Shown piece after piece: positions 9,089 through 18,837 of a stretch of DNA of 64,000 bases (position 1 is the first letter of the stretch; each line of letters opens with the position of its first letter). Origin of the DNA: Verrucomicrobium spinosum DSM 4136 = JCM 18804 (GTDB lineage Bacteria > Verrucomicrobiota > Verrucomicrobiia > Verrucomicrobiales > Verrucomicrobiaceae). Position numbers and translations under genes: made by a program. Location: assembly GCF_000172155.1 (NCBI RefSeq), contig NZ_ABIZ01000001.1:1736001-1800000 (forward strand), given 5' to 3'. The notes under the pieces were generated by a model. It ran no database searches. It was given only the letters and a program-made list of their open reading frames with translations, and was not told the origin of the DNA.

Positions 9089-12000
9089 ATGCGTTTGTCC
9101 CATTTTGTTTTCATGGCCGTCATGGTCATTGGACAGTTCTTGTCTCGCGCCCAGGCTGCGGGGGAGGGCGTGCCCGTCACTTTTGAGTTGCCCAACACGC
9201 CGGGGAAGACCTATCTGGTCACCCTGGCCACGGTGGAGGAGTCCCGGCCAGACTGGGTGGTGAGCACCTTCGTGGCGGGCGAGCCATTCACCGTCACGAC
9301 GGAAAACAAGGGGCGGTTCACGGTGCGATGGGATGGCTTGGATGAGAACTGCATGCCCGTGCCTCCCGGATCTTACGGTCTGAAGGGCATCTGCTCTGAG
9401 GCGCGCGTCTGGCCGGTGGACGGGGAGATGCATGCCATCACGCCGTGTTTCGCCGGTGGGGCTTCCCGCTGGTTGCCGTCACCCGATCGCTGGGAGCTTC
9501 CGGTGCCCTTTGGCGGGGATCCCGTCAATGCACCGCTTCAAGATGTGGCCGTGGGCCCGAACGGTGTGGCGGTCTTCTACTACCAGTACCTGGAGAACGG
9601 CACGAACTGCCCCATGTTCGACCTGAACAAGCCCGTGGGATATGAACAGTTCCTGAAAGCCTTCTCCTCGGGTGGCGCGGGTGGCGGGCCTGCGGTCGCC
9701 ACGGACGGTGAGACCGTCTGGGCCTTCAGCACCGATGGCGGGCCCAAGTTTGTGTATCGTGCGGACCAGAAGTCGTTTGGTCAGAGCCCCGGGGCGAATC
9801 GTCGCAACGGCTATCTTCCAGAAGGCTGGGTGACGGCCATGGCGGTGGCGCGGGAGTCGTCCGCCGCCCGACCCGTGGTTTATGTGGCCCAGCGCGGCAG
9901 GATTGTGACCGAATCCACTGCGGGGCCATCTTCCTACTCGCACCGGTTTGTGGAAAGCAAGACCGAAGCCGTGGACCAGATCACCGTGCACGACGGGGGC
10001 GTGGGCAAGGTGCTTCAGACCTTGACGCTGGAGCGGCCCCTGGGGCTCGTGATTCAAGGTGGCCGGCTGCATGCGCTTCACAAGCGGGCAGAGAGGTTCG
10101 TGGTAAGCACGATGGCTTTGAAGGACGGTCTCCCCGCCGCAGACTGGGAGCTGGCGTTTGAAGTGCCCGTCGAGGTGACGCCCGGAGACCTGGAGTGCGA
10201 TGCGTCCGGCCGGTACTACCTCAGCGATGCCCCCGCCAACAAGGTGTACCAGTACGACAGCCAGGGCAGGGTGCTGCGGACCTTTGGCCGTGCCGCCCGG
10301 CAGGAGCCAGGAAAATACGACCGGGAGACTTTCATGGCTCCCGGCAAGCTCGCAACGTGGCGGGACGCCGCAGGCAAGGACCGCCTGCTGGTCGTGGACC
10401 AGGAGGGGCCCAACCGCGTGAGCGAATGGGGCGCAGAGAGCGGCCAGCTCATCCGGGACTTCCCCTCCCACCAGACCAAGTGCAACAATGGTTATGCCAT
10501 CGATCCCGCGGACTCCTCCCTGGTCTATCTCCCGGGTCACGGTGGCTGGCTGACCCGGTTCAAGATTCACCCAAGCACCCGGGAGTGGCAGGTGGATGCC
10601 GTCTGGCCGGATGTGGAAGCGGGGCAGCGCAAGGGTCTGGACAAGCCGGTGGCCGTGCGGGTGCAGGACCGCCTCTATCTTGCCAGCGACCAAAACCTCT
10701 CCATCTACCGCCTTGAGGGCAACCGCTGGATGCGCTCCGCAGGGCTGGTGCAGCAGGAGAAGAAGTCCTTCTTCTGGAATGACGCCAACCACAATGGGGC
10801 GGCTGATCCGGAGGAGTTGCGCCCCACTGACGTGCCCAAGGGCGTCCTTACCTATCACGGCCAGCGCTGGCTGTCAGACCTCAGCTATGTGGCCCCGGCC
10901 ATGGGCGGGCAGGACGTCTGGCGTCTGGCTCCAGCGTCCTTTGATGAGCACGGCAATCCGGTGTTCCAGTCCTGGCAGAAGGTGCTCACAGACCCTGTCT
11001 TCGCCTCACGCAACGCAGGCACCGCCGATGCGCTGCACGGGGGCAACGAACTGGCGGACAACTTCTCCAGCGACTGGATGCAGGTGGATGGTTCGATGAA
11101 AGACGGGTTCTACATCCAGGCCCGGGGCGGGCGCAACTTTGATGCAAATCGCGGACCCCAGCACAAGATCTCCCGCTATGTGCCGGACGGGAAGGGGGGC
11201 TTTCAGTTGAAGTGGCGGGTGGGGCGGAGCGTGTTGGGCGGAGAGGCCCGGCGTGGCGAGCTGACCGGCGGCATGCGCCTCTTCAAACCGCTGAACGGAT
11301 TGCTCACGGTGGTGGACCAGAGCCGGAGCGGACTCTTCCTCTATACCGATGACGGGCTGTATGTGGACACGTTGTTCCCACCGGGCGAGAGGAAGGGCAC
11401 AGGCGTGTATCAGCAGCCTGGCGAATTCTTTGCCGGGACCGTCTTTACCGATGCGGCGAGCGGCAGGATCTACTACGGTTCAGGGAAGTACACCCCCCTG
11501 CTGTATGAGATGCGGGGCTGGTCTTTGCAGGAAAATCCCGTCCGCCGTCTCACCACGCTGCCCAAGGCCGTTGTCATTCGTTCCAGTGAAACAGCCTCCC
11601 CTCCGGAAATCGCGCTCAGCTTGCGAGGCGGGGCCGGGAAGGCGCGCGTGGCCCGTTTTGCCCCTGCGCTGGGCGGCGCCGTGCTGGATGGCTCATTGAC
11701 AGGATGGGAGAGTGCGGCCCCGGTCATCTTCGGGCCGGGTAAAGATCGCACGGTGGAGGTTCGAGGTCTCTATGATCCGGATCACCTTTACCTCCGGTGG
11801 CATGTGCGCCTGGGAGCCGCGTTCCAGCCAAGGTCCACGCCGCCGTTGGAGCGGTTGTTCACGCATGACCAGTCGGCAGAAACGGTGGGCCTCTATTTTC
11901 AAGGGGATGTCAATGCCCCGGCCAAGGGGCCTGCAGTGGGGCGCCCGGGAGATGTGCGACTGGTCTTTGGCTTGTTCAAGAATGGGGAAAAGCTCGTCCC

Positions 12001-12970
12001 GGCGGGAGTTGGTCTGTATCCCAAGTGGGAGGGGAACAAGGGCGTACGCCAGGTGTACCGGACTCCGGTGGGTGAGGCCGTCTTTGAGCATGTGGGGAAG
12101 GTGGAGGGGCTGAGGCTGGGCCACGCCATTGATGAGGACGGCAGGGGATTTGTCATTGTCGCCTCCATCCCGCGCAACGCGTTCCCGGCTTTGAAATCTG
12201 GGTTCGATGGAACACTTCGGACCCAGGTTAACTTTGATGCCAACCTTGGCGGGCATCAGAAGTTCTGGTGGGCGAACACCGATGGCTCAGCCAGCGTGGA
12301 GACCTATGATGAACCCAGCGAGGCGCGGCTTTACCCAGGATCGTGGGCACCGCTGACGTTTGAAGGCCTGGAGCGCGGCGTCGTGGCACAGCATTGGCAG
12401 TTGCTGGGCCCGTTCGGCGGTCCTGGGGCAGAGAAGTTCACGCGCGATCCGCAGAACAAAAAGGAGGTGCAAAAGTTCTATGAATCGGCAACCTTCCCGC
12501 CAGATGATGCCAGGGTGGATTTGAAGGCTGCCTATGAGGGGCCGCAAATCAAAGGCTACTGGCCAGATCAGAAACGGCTGATGTGGAAGCCAGCGAAAGC
12601 CGCGGACCTCGATACCCGCATCATCTGCGGAGAGGGGGCGCAGGTGAACTATGGGGTGACCTGGGTGCATGTGCCGGAGGACAAATCACTGATCCTTGAG
12701 TTCCAAGGGCACCGCATGACCTACCTCCGCTGGTCGCTGAATGGCGAAGCTCTGGAGGTGCCGGCCAAGGAGTACCTGGAAGCCGGGGCGAAGCAGCTCA
12801 TGACGGCGAGTCGCCCGGTCCTTCTGAAGAAAGGGTGGAATCAGATCTTCTTCCGCAGTTACAACGTGGGTTATGTCCCCTATCGCGTGGGCTTGGTGGT
12901 AAAGGGGCCCGCAAAGGACCTGTGGGACTTGCGCTTTACCGGGAACCCTCCGGAAGCTGGCGACAACTAG
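9089..12970 (+). CDS. Large secreted beta-propeller / DOMON-like protein, 1293 aa
   Basis: An N-terminal signal peptide (MRLSHFVFMAVMVIGQF, cleavage near AQA) is followed at about residues 28-105 by a FlgD-like Ig fold (RFTVRWDGLDENCMPVPPGSY). A long region (~110-800) has repeated NHL/YncE-like blades such as DLECDASGRYYLSD with DKPVAVRVQDRLYLASDQNL. Residues ~870-1090 look like a DOMON/CBM9-type domain (LDGSLTGWES, RGLYDPDHLYLRWHV), and ~1105-1293 form a final beta-rich domain (GVVAQHWQLLGPFGG). Such proteins are exported and are thought to bind polysaccharide or a redox partner; no catalytic motif is visible. It stands alone, with 114 bp before the hydrolase downstream. The start is supported by the signal peptide. 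Exact function unknown. Confidence 0.8.
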   Translation: MRLSHFVFMAVMVIGQFLSRAQAAGEGVPVTFELPNTPGKTYLVTLATVEESRPDWVVSTFVAGEPFTVTTENKGRFTVRWDGLDENCMPVPPGSYGLKGICSEARVWPVDGEMHAITPCFAGGASRWLPSPDRWELPVPFGGDPVNAPLQDVAVGPNGVAVFYYQYLENGTNCPMFDLNKPVGYEQFLKAFSSGGAGGGPAVATDGETVWAFSTDGGPKFVYRADQKSFGQSPGANRRNGYLPEGWVTAMAVARESSAARPVVYVAQRGRIVTESTAGPSSYSHRFVESKTEAVDQITVHDGGVGKVLQTLTLERPLGLVIQGGRLHALHKRAERFVVSTMALKDGLPAADWELAFEVPVEVTPGDLECDASGRYYLSDAPANKVYQYDSQGRVLRTFGRAARQEPGKYDRETFMAPGKLATWRDAAGKDRLLVVDQEGPNRVSEWGAESGQLIRDFPSHQTKCNNGYAIDPADSSLVYLPGHGGWLTRFKIHPSTREWQVDAVWPDVEAGQRKGLDKPVAVRVQDRLYLASDQNLSIYRLEGNRWMRSAGLVQQEKKSFFWNDANHNGAADPEELRPTDVPKGVLTYHGQRWLSDLSYVAPAMGGQDVWRLAPASFDEHGNPVFQSWQKVLTDPVFASRNAGTADALHGGNELADNFSSDWMQVDGSMKDGFYIQARGGRNFDANRGPQHKISRYVPDGKGGFQLKWRVGRSVLGGEARRGELTGGMRLFKPLNGLLTVVDQSRSGLFLYTDDGLYVDTLFPPGERKGTGVYQQPGEFFAGTVFTDAASGRIYYGSGKYTPLLYEMRGWSLQENPVRRLTTLPKAVVIRSSETASPPEIALSLRGGAGKARVARFAPALGGAVLDGSLTGWESAAPVIFGPGKDRTVEVRGLYDPDHLYLRWHVRLGAAFQPRSTPPLERLFTHDQSAETVGLYFQGDVNAPAKGPAVGRPGDVRLVFGLFKNGEKLVPAGVGLYPKWEGNKGVRQVYRTPVGEAVFEHVGKVEGLRLGHAIDEDGRGFVIVASIPRNAFPALKSGFDGTLRTQVNFDANLGGHQKFWWANTDGSASVETYDEPSEARLYPGSWAPLTFEGLERGVVAQHWQLLGPFGGPGAEKFTRDPQNKKEVQKFYESATFPPDDARVDLKAAYEGPQIKGYWPDQKRLMWKPAKAADLDTRIICGEGAQVNYGVTWVHVPEDKSLILEFQGHRMTYLRWSLNGEALEVPAKEYLEAGAKQLMTASRPVLLKKGWNQIFFRSYNVGYVPYRVGLVVKGPAKDLWDLRFTGNPPEAGDN

Positions 12971-13084
12971 CGGCATCGCGATTTAGGAGTCTGTCGTCAT
13001 GTGCCGGTGGAGTTGCTAATTTTGGTCGAAACGGCGCGTTAATATCTCACTGGTCTTTCGGCCAGCCTCACTCATCTCTCTACC

Positions 13085-13957
13085 ATGAAGTCAAAACCGT
13101 CCTTCTCCCGCCTCGCCATCGCGCTGGCCGCCTTGTCCGCCTTTGTCACCTCCCTTACGGCGGCAGATGCTCCTCTGGTCAAAACGGGCACCAAGGTCGC
13201 GTTCCTTGGCGATTCCATCACCCAGGGCGGAGCGAGCCATCCTGGTGGCTATGTGCGCCTGGTTGAGAGCGGGCTCAAAGCCGCTGGCATCAACATCGTG
13301 GCCATCCCGGCGGGCATCAGCGGCCACAAGTCCAACGACATGCTGGCCCGTCTGGACAAGGATGTGATCAGCAAGACGCCGGACGTCATGACCCTGAGCT
13401 GCGGCGTCAATGACGTCTGGCATGGGCCTCGTGGTGTGGAGCTGGATGCCTACAAGAAGAACATCACGGAGATCGTGGATCGCGCTCAAAAAGCCGGCAT
13501 CCAGGTGGTCATCCTCACTTCCACCCTCATCGGCCCCAAGCTGGATGATGCCAACAACACCAAGGCCAAGGCCTACAACGAATTCCTTCGTGATCTGGCC
13601 AAGGAGCGCAAGCTGCCGGTCGCAGACCTCAATGCCGACATGATCGAAGCACAGTCCAAAGACGCCCCTGGCGGCGGCAAAGTAAATGTCACCACCGACG
13701 GCGTGCACATGAACTACCTGGGCAATCTCATGATGGCCAAAGGGGTGCTGAAGAGCTTCGGCCTCAGCAGTGCCGATCTCGCCAAGGCAGAAGCGAGCTG
13801 GCAGACCATTCCCGATGCGGTGACCGTGACCGCCAAGGCCAAGCTCAGCTTGAAACAGATGGAGGCCCTGGAAGCCTACGCCGCTAAACAGAAGAAGTCT
13901 GTGGATGCGGTGATCGCGGAGATGCTGCAGGCCGCGGTGGCGGGAGCGGTGAAATAG
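13085..13957 (+). CDS. Secreted SGNH/GDSL-family hydrolase
   Basis: A 290-residue protein with an N-terminal signal peptide (cleavage near TAA at ~26). The four SGNH blocks are visible: block I GDSITQGG (Ser44), block II with the oxyanion Gly in PAGISGHKSNDM, block III GVND (Asn109), and block V DGVHMN (Asp205, His208). The family cleaves ester bonds on lipids or acetylated carbohydrates; in Verrucomicrobia such proteins are often deacetylases for plant or algal polysaccharides, which is inference here. A C-terminal helical extension (~235-290, rich in Ala and Lys) follows the catalytic domain. It follows the propeller protein by 114 bp and may share its expression. Confidence 0.88.
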   Translation: MKSKPSFSRLAIALAALSAFVTSLTAADAPLVKTGTKVAFLGDSITQGGASHPGGYVRLVESGLKAAGINIVAIPAGISGHKSNDMLARLDKDVISKTPDVMTLSCGVNDVWHGPRGVELDAYKKNITEIVDRAQKAGIQVVILTSTLIGPKLDDANNTKAKAYNEFLRDLAKERKLPVADLNADMIEAQSKDAPGGGKVNVTTDGVHMNYLGNLMMAKGVLKSFGLSSADLAKAEASWQTIPDAVTVTAKAKLSLKQMEALEAYAAKQKKSVDAVIAEMLQAAVAGAVK

Positions 13958-13981
13958 TTTGCCGGTTGCGCGCGCTTTCTG

Positions 13982-14078
13982 GCACCCCTTCAGGGTGCAA
14001 TGAAATATCAAAGATACCAGGGGCAGGGCTCGTCAGACTCGCCCGGCCCCTGGCTACCCTCTGAGATGCCTTCGGCAT
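13982..14078. repeat. Triple-hairpin intergenic element, copy 1
   Basis: Three palindromes stand in a row: 13982-13998 (GCACCC / GGGTGC), 14017-14053 (CCAGGGGC / GCCCCTGG, with a long loop containing AGACTCGCC), and 14066-14078 (ATGCC / GGCAT). The same order and hairpin types recur at 59490-59579, indicating a dispersed element rather than a one-off terminator. It begins 24 nt after the SGNH hydrolase stop. Confidence 0.6.
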
Positions 14079-14430
14079 GGCGGAGATGACGGCTAGAGTG
14101 GGAGCGGGGGGAGCTTCGCCGCGGGCCGCACGTGACGCTGGAGGCTGATACGCTTTATCTTACGTGACAGATGACCATCACCTGGATGCGAAGCATCTTT
14201 AGGAGTGCGGCGAGAATCGCCGCTTTCGGGAGTCCTGTGCAGGATAGGCGGCGAGAAAGCGTCGTCGAAGGGAGGCGGCGCTGCGGGAGAGCGAAGGGTG
14301 ACAGGAAATCACAAGGGGTGCCCAAGCGGCGGTTCCCGCGCGCACTCCAAAATCCCGCTTCGCGGGATCAGGTGCTGGCTGCGCTGGGTGATGTGGGAGC
14401 GCTGGGGCCTTGATCTGGAGTTCCATTCTC
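14079..14430. other. Intergenic stretch, no gene seen
   Basis: No plausible gene. The region has short GC-rich palindromes (for example a hairpin around 14353-14370, ATCCCGCTTCGCGGGAT) and resembles degenerate dispersed-repeat sequence. Its short open frames have skewed composition and no start context. Confidence 0.5.
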
Positions 14431-14502
14431 CATCACTCCACCACTCCGTCACTCCACCACTCCGTCACTCCATCACTCCATCACTCCATCACTCCATCAC
14501 TC
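14431..14502. repeat. Octanucleotide tandem array (CATCACTC-type)
   Basis: Nine head-to-tail 8-bp units of the form C-(A/G)-(T/C)-C-ACTC, most often CATCACTC, end 22 bp past the stop of the LysR gene. The period of exactly 8 and the ACTCC core are shared with the array at 39998-40117. Confidence 0.9.
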
Positions 14503-14523
14503 CACCCTGTCCACCGCCCCCCC

Positions 14524-15411
14524 TCACGACTCCGCCGCCAGCTCTTTGAAACAACCCCGGAAGTTCGCCAGGATCGGGGACTCATCCTGCTTCCGCCAGA
14601 CCAGCACGGTTTGCACCTTGGGCAGCCCTTTGGGCAGCGGGCGGAAGATGAGGCCGGGGCGTTTGACCTGGGCCAGGGTCGCTGTGGTGGGGGCGACGCC
14701 GAAGCCGGCGGAGATGAGCCACATCTTGGTCTGGATGTCGTGAGCATACTGTACTGCTCGTGGCGTGGCACCCACTTTGGCGCACTCGGCGAGGAATGAA
14801 TCGTAGTACCCGTGCTGCACCCGCGGGTCCATCATCACGAGCCCCTCGCCGTCAAAGTCAGCCCAGGTCAGCTTCTCTTTGCGTGACAGGCGGTGGCCGG
14901 TGGGCATGGCCAGGAGCTGGCTGGATTCCTCCACATGCATGGAGTCCAGCTCCGCGAAACCCACCGGCGGCCGCAGCAAGCCGGCGTCCAATTCCCCGGC
15001 GCGGAGTCGATGCAGTTGCTCCGTGCTCGTCAGGTCAAAGAGGGACAGCTGCACGCCCGGGAACTTCTGATGGAAACAACGAAGGATCTTGGCCAGCCAC
15101 GCATTCGCCGTGGGCGCAATGATGCCTACTCTCAAGGTGCCCACCAGCCCCTGGTCCGCATGGCGTGCCCGTTTCTCCGCCTGATTGGCGGCAGACAATA
15201 CGATGCGAGCTTCCTCAAGAAAGACTCTTCCCGCGTGGGTGAGATTGACGGATCGCGTGTTGCGAATGAAAAGCTGGACGTTGAGTTCTTCCTCCAGAGA
15301 TTTGATCTGCGAACTCAAAGCGGGCTGTGCGACATGAAGAATCTCCGCTGCACGGTGAAAGTTTAAAGTGTCTGCCACCGCAGTAAAGTAACGCAAATGT
15401 CGCAGTTCCAT
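14524..15411 (-). CDS. LysR-family transcriptional regulator
   Basis: A 295-residue DNA-binding regulator. The winged helix-turn-helix covers residues 1-60 (MELRHLRYFTAVADTLNFHR, AQPALSSQIKSLEEEL), and the effector-binding periplasmic-like fold follows from ~90 (GTLRVGIIAPTANAWL). Length is typical. The start at 15411 gives the canonical LysR N-terminus; a start two codons earlier (15417) is possible. It is divergent from the RND pump gene with ~108 bp between them, the classic arrangement in which a LysR protein controls its neighbour and itself. It therefore probably regulates the efflux genes in response to an unknown small molecule. Confidence 0.93.
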   Translation of the reverse strand: MELRHLRYFTAVADTLNFHRAAEILHVAQPALSSQIKSLEEELNVQLFIRNTRSVNLTHAGRVFLEEARIVLSAANQAEKRARHADQGLVGTLRVGIIAPTANAWLAKILRCFHQKFPGVQLSLFDLTSTEQLHRLRAGELDAGLLRPPVGFAELDSMHVEESSQLLAMPTGHRLSRKEKLTWADFDGEGLVMMDPRVQHGYYDSFLAECAKVGATPRAVQYAHDIQTKMWLISAGFGVAPTTATLAQVKRPGLIFRPLPKGLPKVQTVLVWRKQDESPILANFRGCFKELAAES

Positions 15412-15519
15412 GGCCATTGATACGTTTGGCCTATCAGTGCGGGACCAAGCTTATATTGGGAAAATGTGTGCAAATCGTTTATTTGCCCGCCCAGCAATTA
15501 TTGAAAGGAACCCCCCCTA
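15412..15519. promoter_or_regulatory. Divergent promoter region, LysR / RND pump
   Basis: This short AT-richer gap separates two divergent start codons. It contains a dyad-like GCAAAT-N(5)-ATTTGC (around 15470-15487) that could be a LysR operator, and AGGAA just before the pump start as a ribosome binding site. Assignment of the operator is inference. Confidence 0.4.
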
Positions 15520-18500
15520 ATGTGGATTGTCCGTCTTGCGCTTCGGCGTCCTTATACCTTTGTCGTTCTGGCATTGGTGCTCCTCCTGTCCACGCCGGTC
15601 ATCCTTCTCAGGACCCCTACGGACATCTTCCCGTCGATCAACATCCCGGTGATCTCCATCATCTGGCAGTATGCAGGATTGAGCCCGCAGGAGGTGGAGC
15701 AGCGCATTCTCTACATTCACGAGCGCTCGTTGAGCGCGACGGTCAATGACATTGAGCACATTGAGTCGAACTCCTATAACGGGGTGGGGATTATCAAAGT
15801 GTTCCTCCGCCCAGGTGCCTCCGTGGATGCGGGCGTGGCCCAGTTGACAGCGGTGGCGCAGACCATCTTGAGACAGATGCCGCCGGGCCAGACGCCGCCG
15901 CTGGTGATCCGGTACAACGCCTCCACGGTGCCGATTCTGCAGTATGCCTTTACCAGCAACAAGATGTCCGAGCAGGAGATCTATGACACGGCGCAGAATC
16001 AGGTGCGCGTGGCTCTGGCCAGTGTGCAGGGGGCACAGATCCCCTGGCCCTATGGTGGCAAGACGCGGGTGGTTTCCGTGGACCTGGACCTCACGGCGCT
16101 CAAGTCCAAGAACCTCACAGCGCGGGATGTGGTGAACGCCATGGATGCGCAGAACCTCATTCTCCCGGCCGGTACGGCCAAGATCAAGGAGACGGAATAC
16201 AACGTGGGGGTGAACAGCAGCCCGCGGGTGCTGGATGAACTCAACAACCTGCCGGTGAAGACGGTGAACGGGGCCACCATCTATGTGCGGGATGTGGCGC
16301 AGGTGCGCGATGGTTATCAACCGCAGCAGAACGTGGTGCGCAAGGACGGCGTGCGCGGGGTGTTGCTCACCATCATGAAGAGCGGCATGGCCTCCACTCT
16401 CCAGGTGGTGGACAGTGTGAAGGGCGAGTTGCCGCGACTGCTGGCGGGCCTCCCGGACGATCTGAAGGTGGAAGAGTTTGCCGACCAGTCCCTCTTCGTG
16501 CGGGCGGCGGTGAATGGGGTGGTGCATGAGGGCATCATCGCGGCGGCGCTGACAGCGTTGATGATCCTCCTCTTCCTTGGCTCATGGCGCAGCACCGTTA
16601 TCATTGCCGTCTCCATCCCGCTGTCGGTATTGGCCTCCATTGCCATCCTGAGTGCGCTGGGGGAGACCATCAACCTCATGACGCTGGGCGGCCTGGCCCT
16701 GGCCGTGGGCATCCTGGTGGACGATGCCACGGTGGAGATTGAGAACGTGCACCGGCACATGAGCATGGGGAAACCCTTCGTGCAGGCCATTCTGGACGGG
16801 TCCAAGGAAATTGCGCTCCCTGCCTTCGTGTCCACCCTCTGTATCTGCATCGTGTTCGTGCCCATGTTCTTCCTCACGGGGGTGGCGCGTTACCTCTTTG
16901 TGCCGCTGGCAGAGGCGGTGGTGTTCGCCATGATGGCCAGCTACTTCATCTCCCGTACGCTGGTGCCCACCTTGATCGCCTGGTTCTACAAGAACGTGCC
17001 CCATCATGCCCCGGAAGATGCGGCTCACGGCGGACAGGGCCAGGGTGCCCCCGGGAAGAAGCCGTTCCTTCTGGCGCGTCCTTTCGTGGCTTTCCAGCGC
17101 GGCTTCGAGCGTGCGTTCGCCAGCTTCCACGCCGGCTATCAGCGGTTGTTGGGGGCGGTGCTGCAGCAGCGGGTGGCCTTTGTCATCCTTTTCCTGGCCA
17201 TGGCCGCAGGGTCCCTGGCCCTGGTGCCGCAGTTGGGACAGGATTTCTTCCCGCAGGTGGATGCCGGGCAGATGAAGCTCCACCTCCGTGCCCGCAGCGG
17301 GACGCGGATCGAGGAAACCGCCCGGCTGGTGGACGCGGTGGAGCAGGTCATCCGCAAGGAGATCCCCTCCCATGAGATTGCCGGCATCCTGGACAACATC
17401 GGGATTCCCAACTCCGGCATCAGCCTTTCGTACTCCAACAACGGCCTCTACGGCACGGGGGATGCGGACGTTTTGGTGTCCCTGAAACATGGCCACCAGC
17501 CCACAGAGGAGCATGTGCGCCGTCTGCGCCTGCGCCTGAACAAGGAGTTTCCCGGAACCACCTTCTACTTCCTGCCGGCCGACATCGTGAGCCAGACGCT
17601 GAACTTCGGTCTGCCGGCGCCCTTTGACGTGCAGATCTACGGGCGTAATCAGACGGCCAACCGGGCGCTGGCGGCGAGGCTGGCCGACAAGATTCGCGCC
17701 ATTCCCGGCGCGGTGGATGTGCGGGTGCAGCAGCCTGCGGACCAGCCCCAGTTCACCGTGGAGGTGGATCGCGAGAAGGCCGCCGAGATCGGCCTCACCG
17801 AGCGTGATGTGGCCAACTCTGTGCTGCTGAGCCTGAGCGGCAGCGGCCAGGTGCAGCCCCTCTACTGGCTGAACCCCACCAATGGCATTCAGTACCTCAT
17901 CAATGCTCGTACCCCGGAGCGTGAGATGGACTCCCTGGCGAATCTGGAGGCCATTCCGGTAAGCCGCAGCCAGGCGGGTGAAGGAGACGGGCAGCTCCTG
18001 TCCAACCTGGCCACCCTGAAGCGCGGTCAGGGGCCGGGCGTGATCTCGCACTTCAACGTGCAGCCGGTGATCGACGTCTTCGGCGGCGTGAGCGGCCGGG
18101 ACCTGGGCGGCGTGGTGAGCGATGTGCAGAAGCTGGTGGATGAGATGCAGCATGAACTGCCCAAGGGCACCTACATCCTGATGCGGGGCCAGGCAGAGAC
18201 CATGCGGAGCAGCTTCCACGGACTGGGCCTGGGCATGATCATGGCCATTGCTCTGATCTACATGCTGCTGGTGGTGAACTTCCAGAGCTGGGTGGACCCC
18301 TTCATCATCATCACCGCGCTGGTGGGCGCCATTGCCGGGGTGGTGTGGGGCCTGTTCCTCACCCAGACCACGCTGAACGTGCCTGCGCTGATGGGTGCCA
18401 TCATGAGCCTGGGTGTTGCTACCGCGAACTCGGTGCTCATTGTGAGCTTTGCCCGGGACAACGTGTTGCAGGGGGCGACCCCGCTGCAGGCGGCCTTCAA

Positions 18501-18783
18501 CGCCGGCAGCACCCGCATCCGTGCCGTGCTCATGACGGCCCTGGCCATGGTCATCGGCATGGTGCCCATGAGTCTCGGCGTGGGTGAGGGGGGCGAACAG
18601 AACGCCCCGCTCGCCCGGGCGGTGATCGGTGGTCTGACCCTGGCCACGCTGGCCACCCTCTTCTTCGTGCCGGCGGTGTTCTCCCTGCTGCATCGCCCTA
18701 AGGTGACCGTGCTGGATCCGCTCCTCATGGACGAGGACGACGCTGCCCTGCCCGCCGCAGCCATGAAGTCCGCAGTTTCCTAG
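15520..18783 (+). CDS. RND-family efflux pump, inner-membrane subunit (AcrB/MexB-like)
   Basis: A 1087-residue protein with the RND layout: N-terminal TM helix (residues ~12-30), a large periplasmic porter domain, six clustered TM helices, then a second copy of the same arrangement. The proton-relay aspartates are visible in TM4 (LAVGILVDDATVEIENV). The family drives drug/H+ antiport from the periplasm as a trimer through a tripartite channel. It is followed 54 bp later by its periplasmic adaptor, but no TolC-type outer-membrane factor gene is present here, so the pump must borrow one. Order pump-then-adaptor is the reverse of acrAB. An AGGAA ribosome site precedes the start, and the divergent LysR gene is the probable regulator. 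Confidence 0.95.
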   Translation: MWIVRLALRRPYTFVVLALVLLLSTPVILLRTPTDIFPSINIPVISIIWQYAGLSPQEVEQRILYIHERSLSATVNDIEHIESNSYNGVGIIKVFLRPGASVDAGVAQLTAVAQTILRQMPPGQTPPLVIRYNASTVPILQYAFTSNKMSEQEIYDTAQNQVRVALASVQGAQIPWPYGGKTRVVSVDLDLTALKSKNLTARDVVNAMDAQNLILPAGTAKIKETEYNVGVNSSPRVLDELNNLPVKTVNGATIYVRDVAQVRDGYQPQQNVVRKDGVRGVLLTIMKSGMASTLQVVDSVKGELPRLLAGLPDDLKVEEFADQSLFVRAAVNGVVHEGIIAAALTALMILLFLGSWRSTVIIAVSIPLSVLASIAILSALGETINLMTLGGLALAVGILVDDATVEIENVHRHMSMGKPFVQAILDGSKEIALPAFVSTLCICIVFVPMFFLTGVARYLFVPLAEAVVFAMMASYFISRTLVPTLIAWFYKNVPHHAPEDAAHGGQGQGAPGKKPFLLARPFVAFQRGFERAFASFHAGYQRLLGAVLQQRVAFVILFLAMAAGSLALVPQLGQDFFPQVDAGQMKLHLRARSGTRIEETARLVDAVEQVIRKEIPSHEIAGILDNIGIPNSGISLSYSNNGLYGTGDADVLVSLKHGHQPTEEHVRRLRLRLNKEFPGTTFYFLPADIVSQTLNFGLPAPFDVQIYGRNQTANRALAARLADKIRAIPGAVDVRVQQPADQPQFTVEVDREKAAEIGLTERDVANSVLLSLSGSGQVQPLYWLNPTNGIQYLINARTPEREMDSLANLEAIPVSRSQAGEGDGQLLSNLATLKRGQGPGVISHFNVQPVIDVFGGVSGRDLGGVVSDVQKLVDEMQHELPKGTYILMRGQAETMRSSFHGLGLGMIMAIALIYMLLVVNFQSWVDPFIIITALVGAIAGVVWGLFLTQTTLNVPALMGAIMSLGVATANSVLIVSFARDNVLQGATPLQAAFNAGSTRIRAVLMTALAMVIGMVPMSLGVGEGGEQNAPLARAVIGGLTLATLATLFFVPAVFSLLHRPKVTVLDPLLMDEDDAALPAAAMKSAVS

Positions 18784-18837
18784 TCCCTTTCATTCGTAAG
18801 GTATTTTCATCAAACCCCCCGTCGTCCTTTTCAGAAC

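Noticed and set aside
16582-18693. 703-codon minus-strand frame opposite the RND pump
   Set aside because: Antisense shadow caused by third-position GC bias; His/Gln/Gly-rich and without homology to any family I know.
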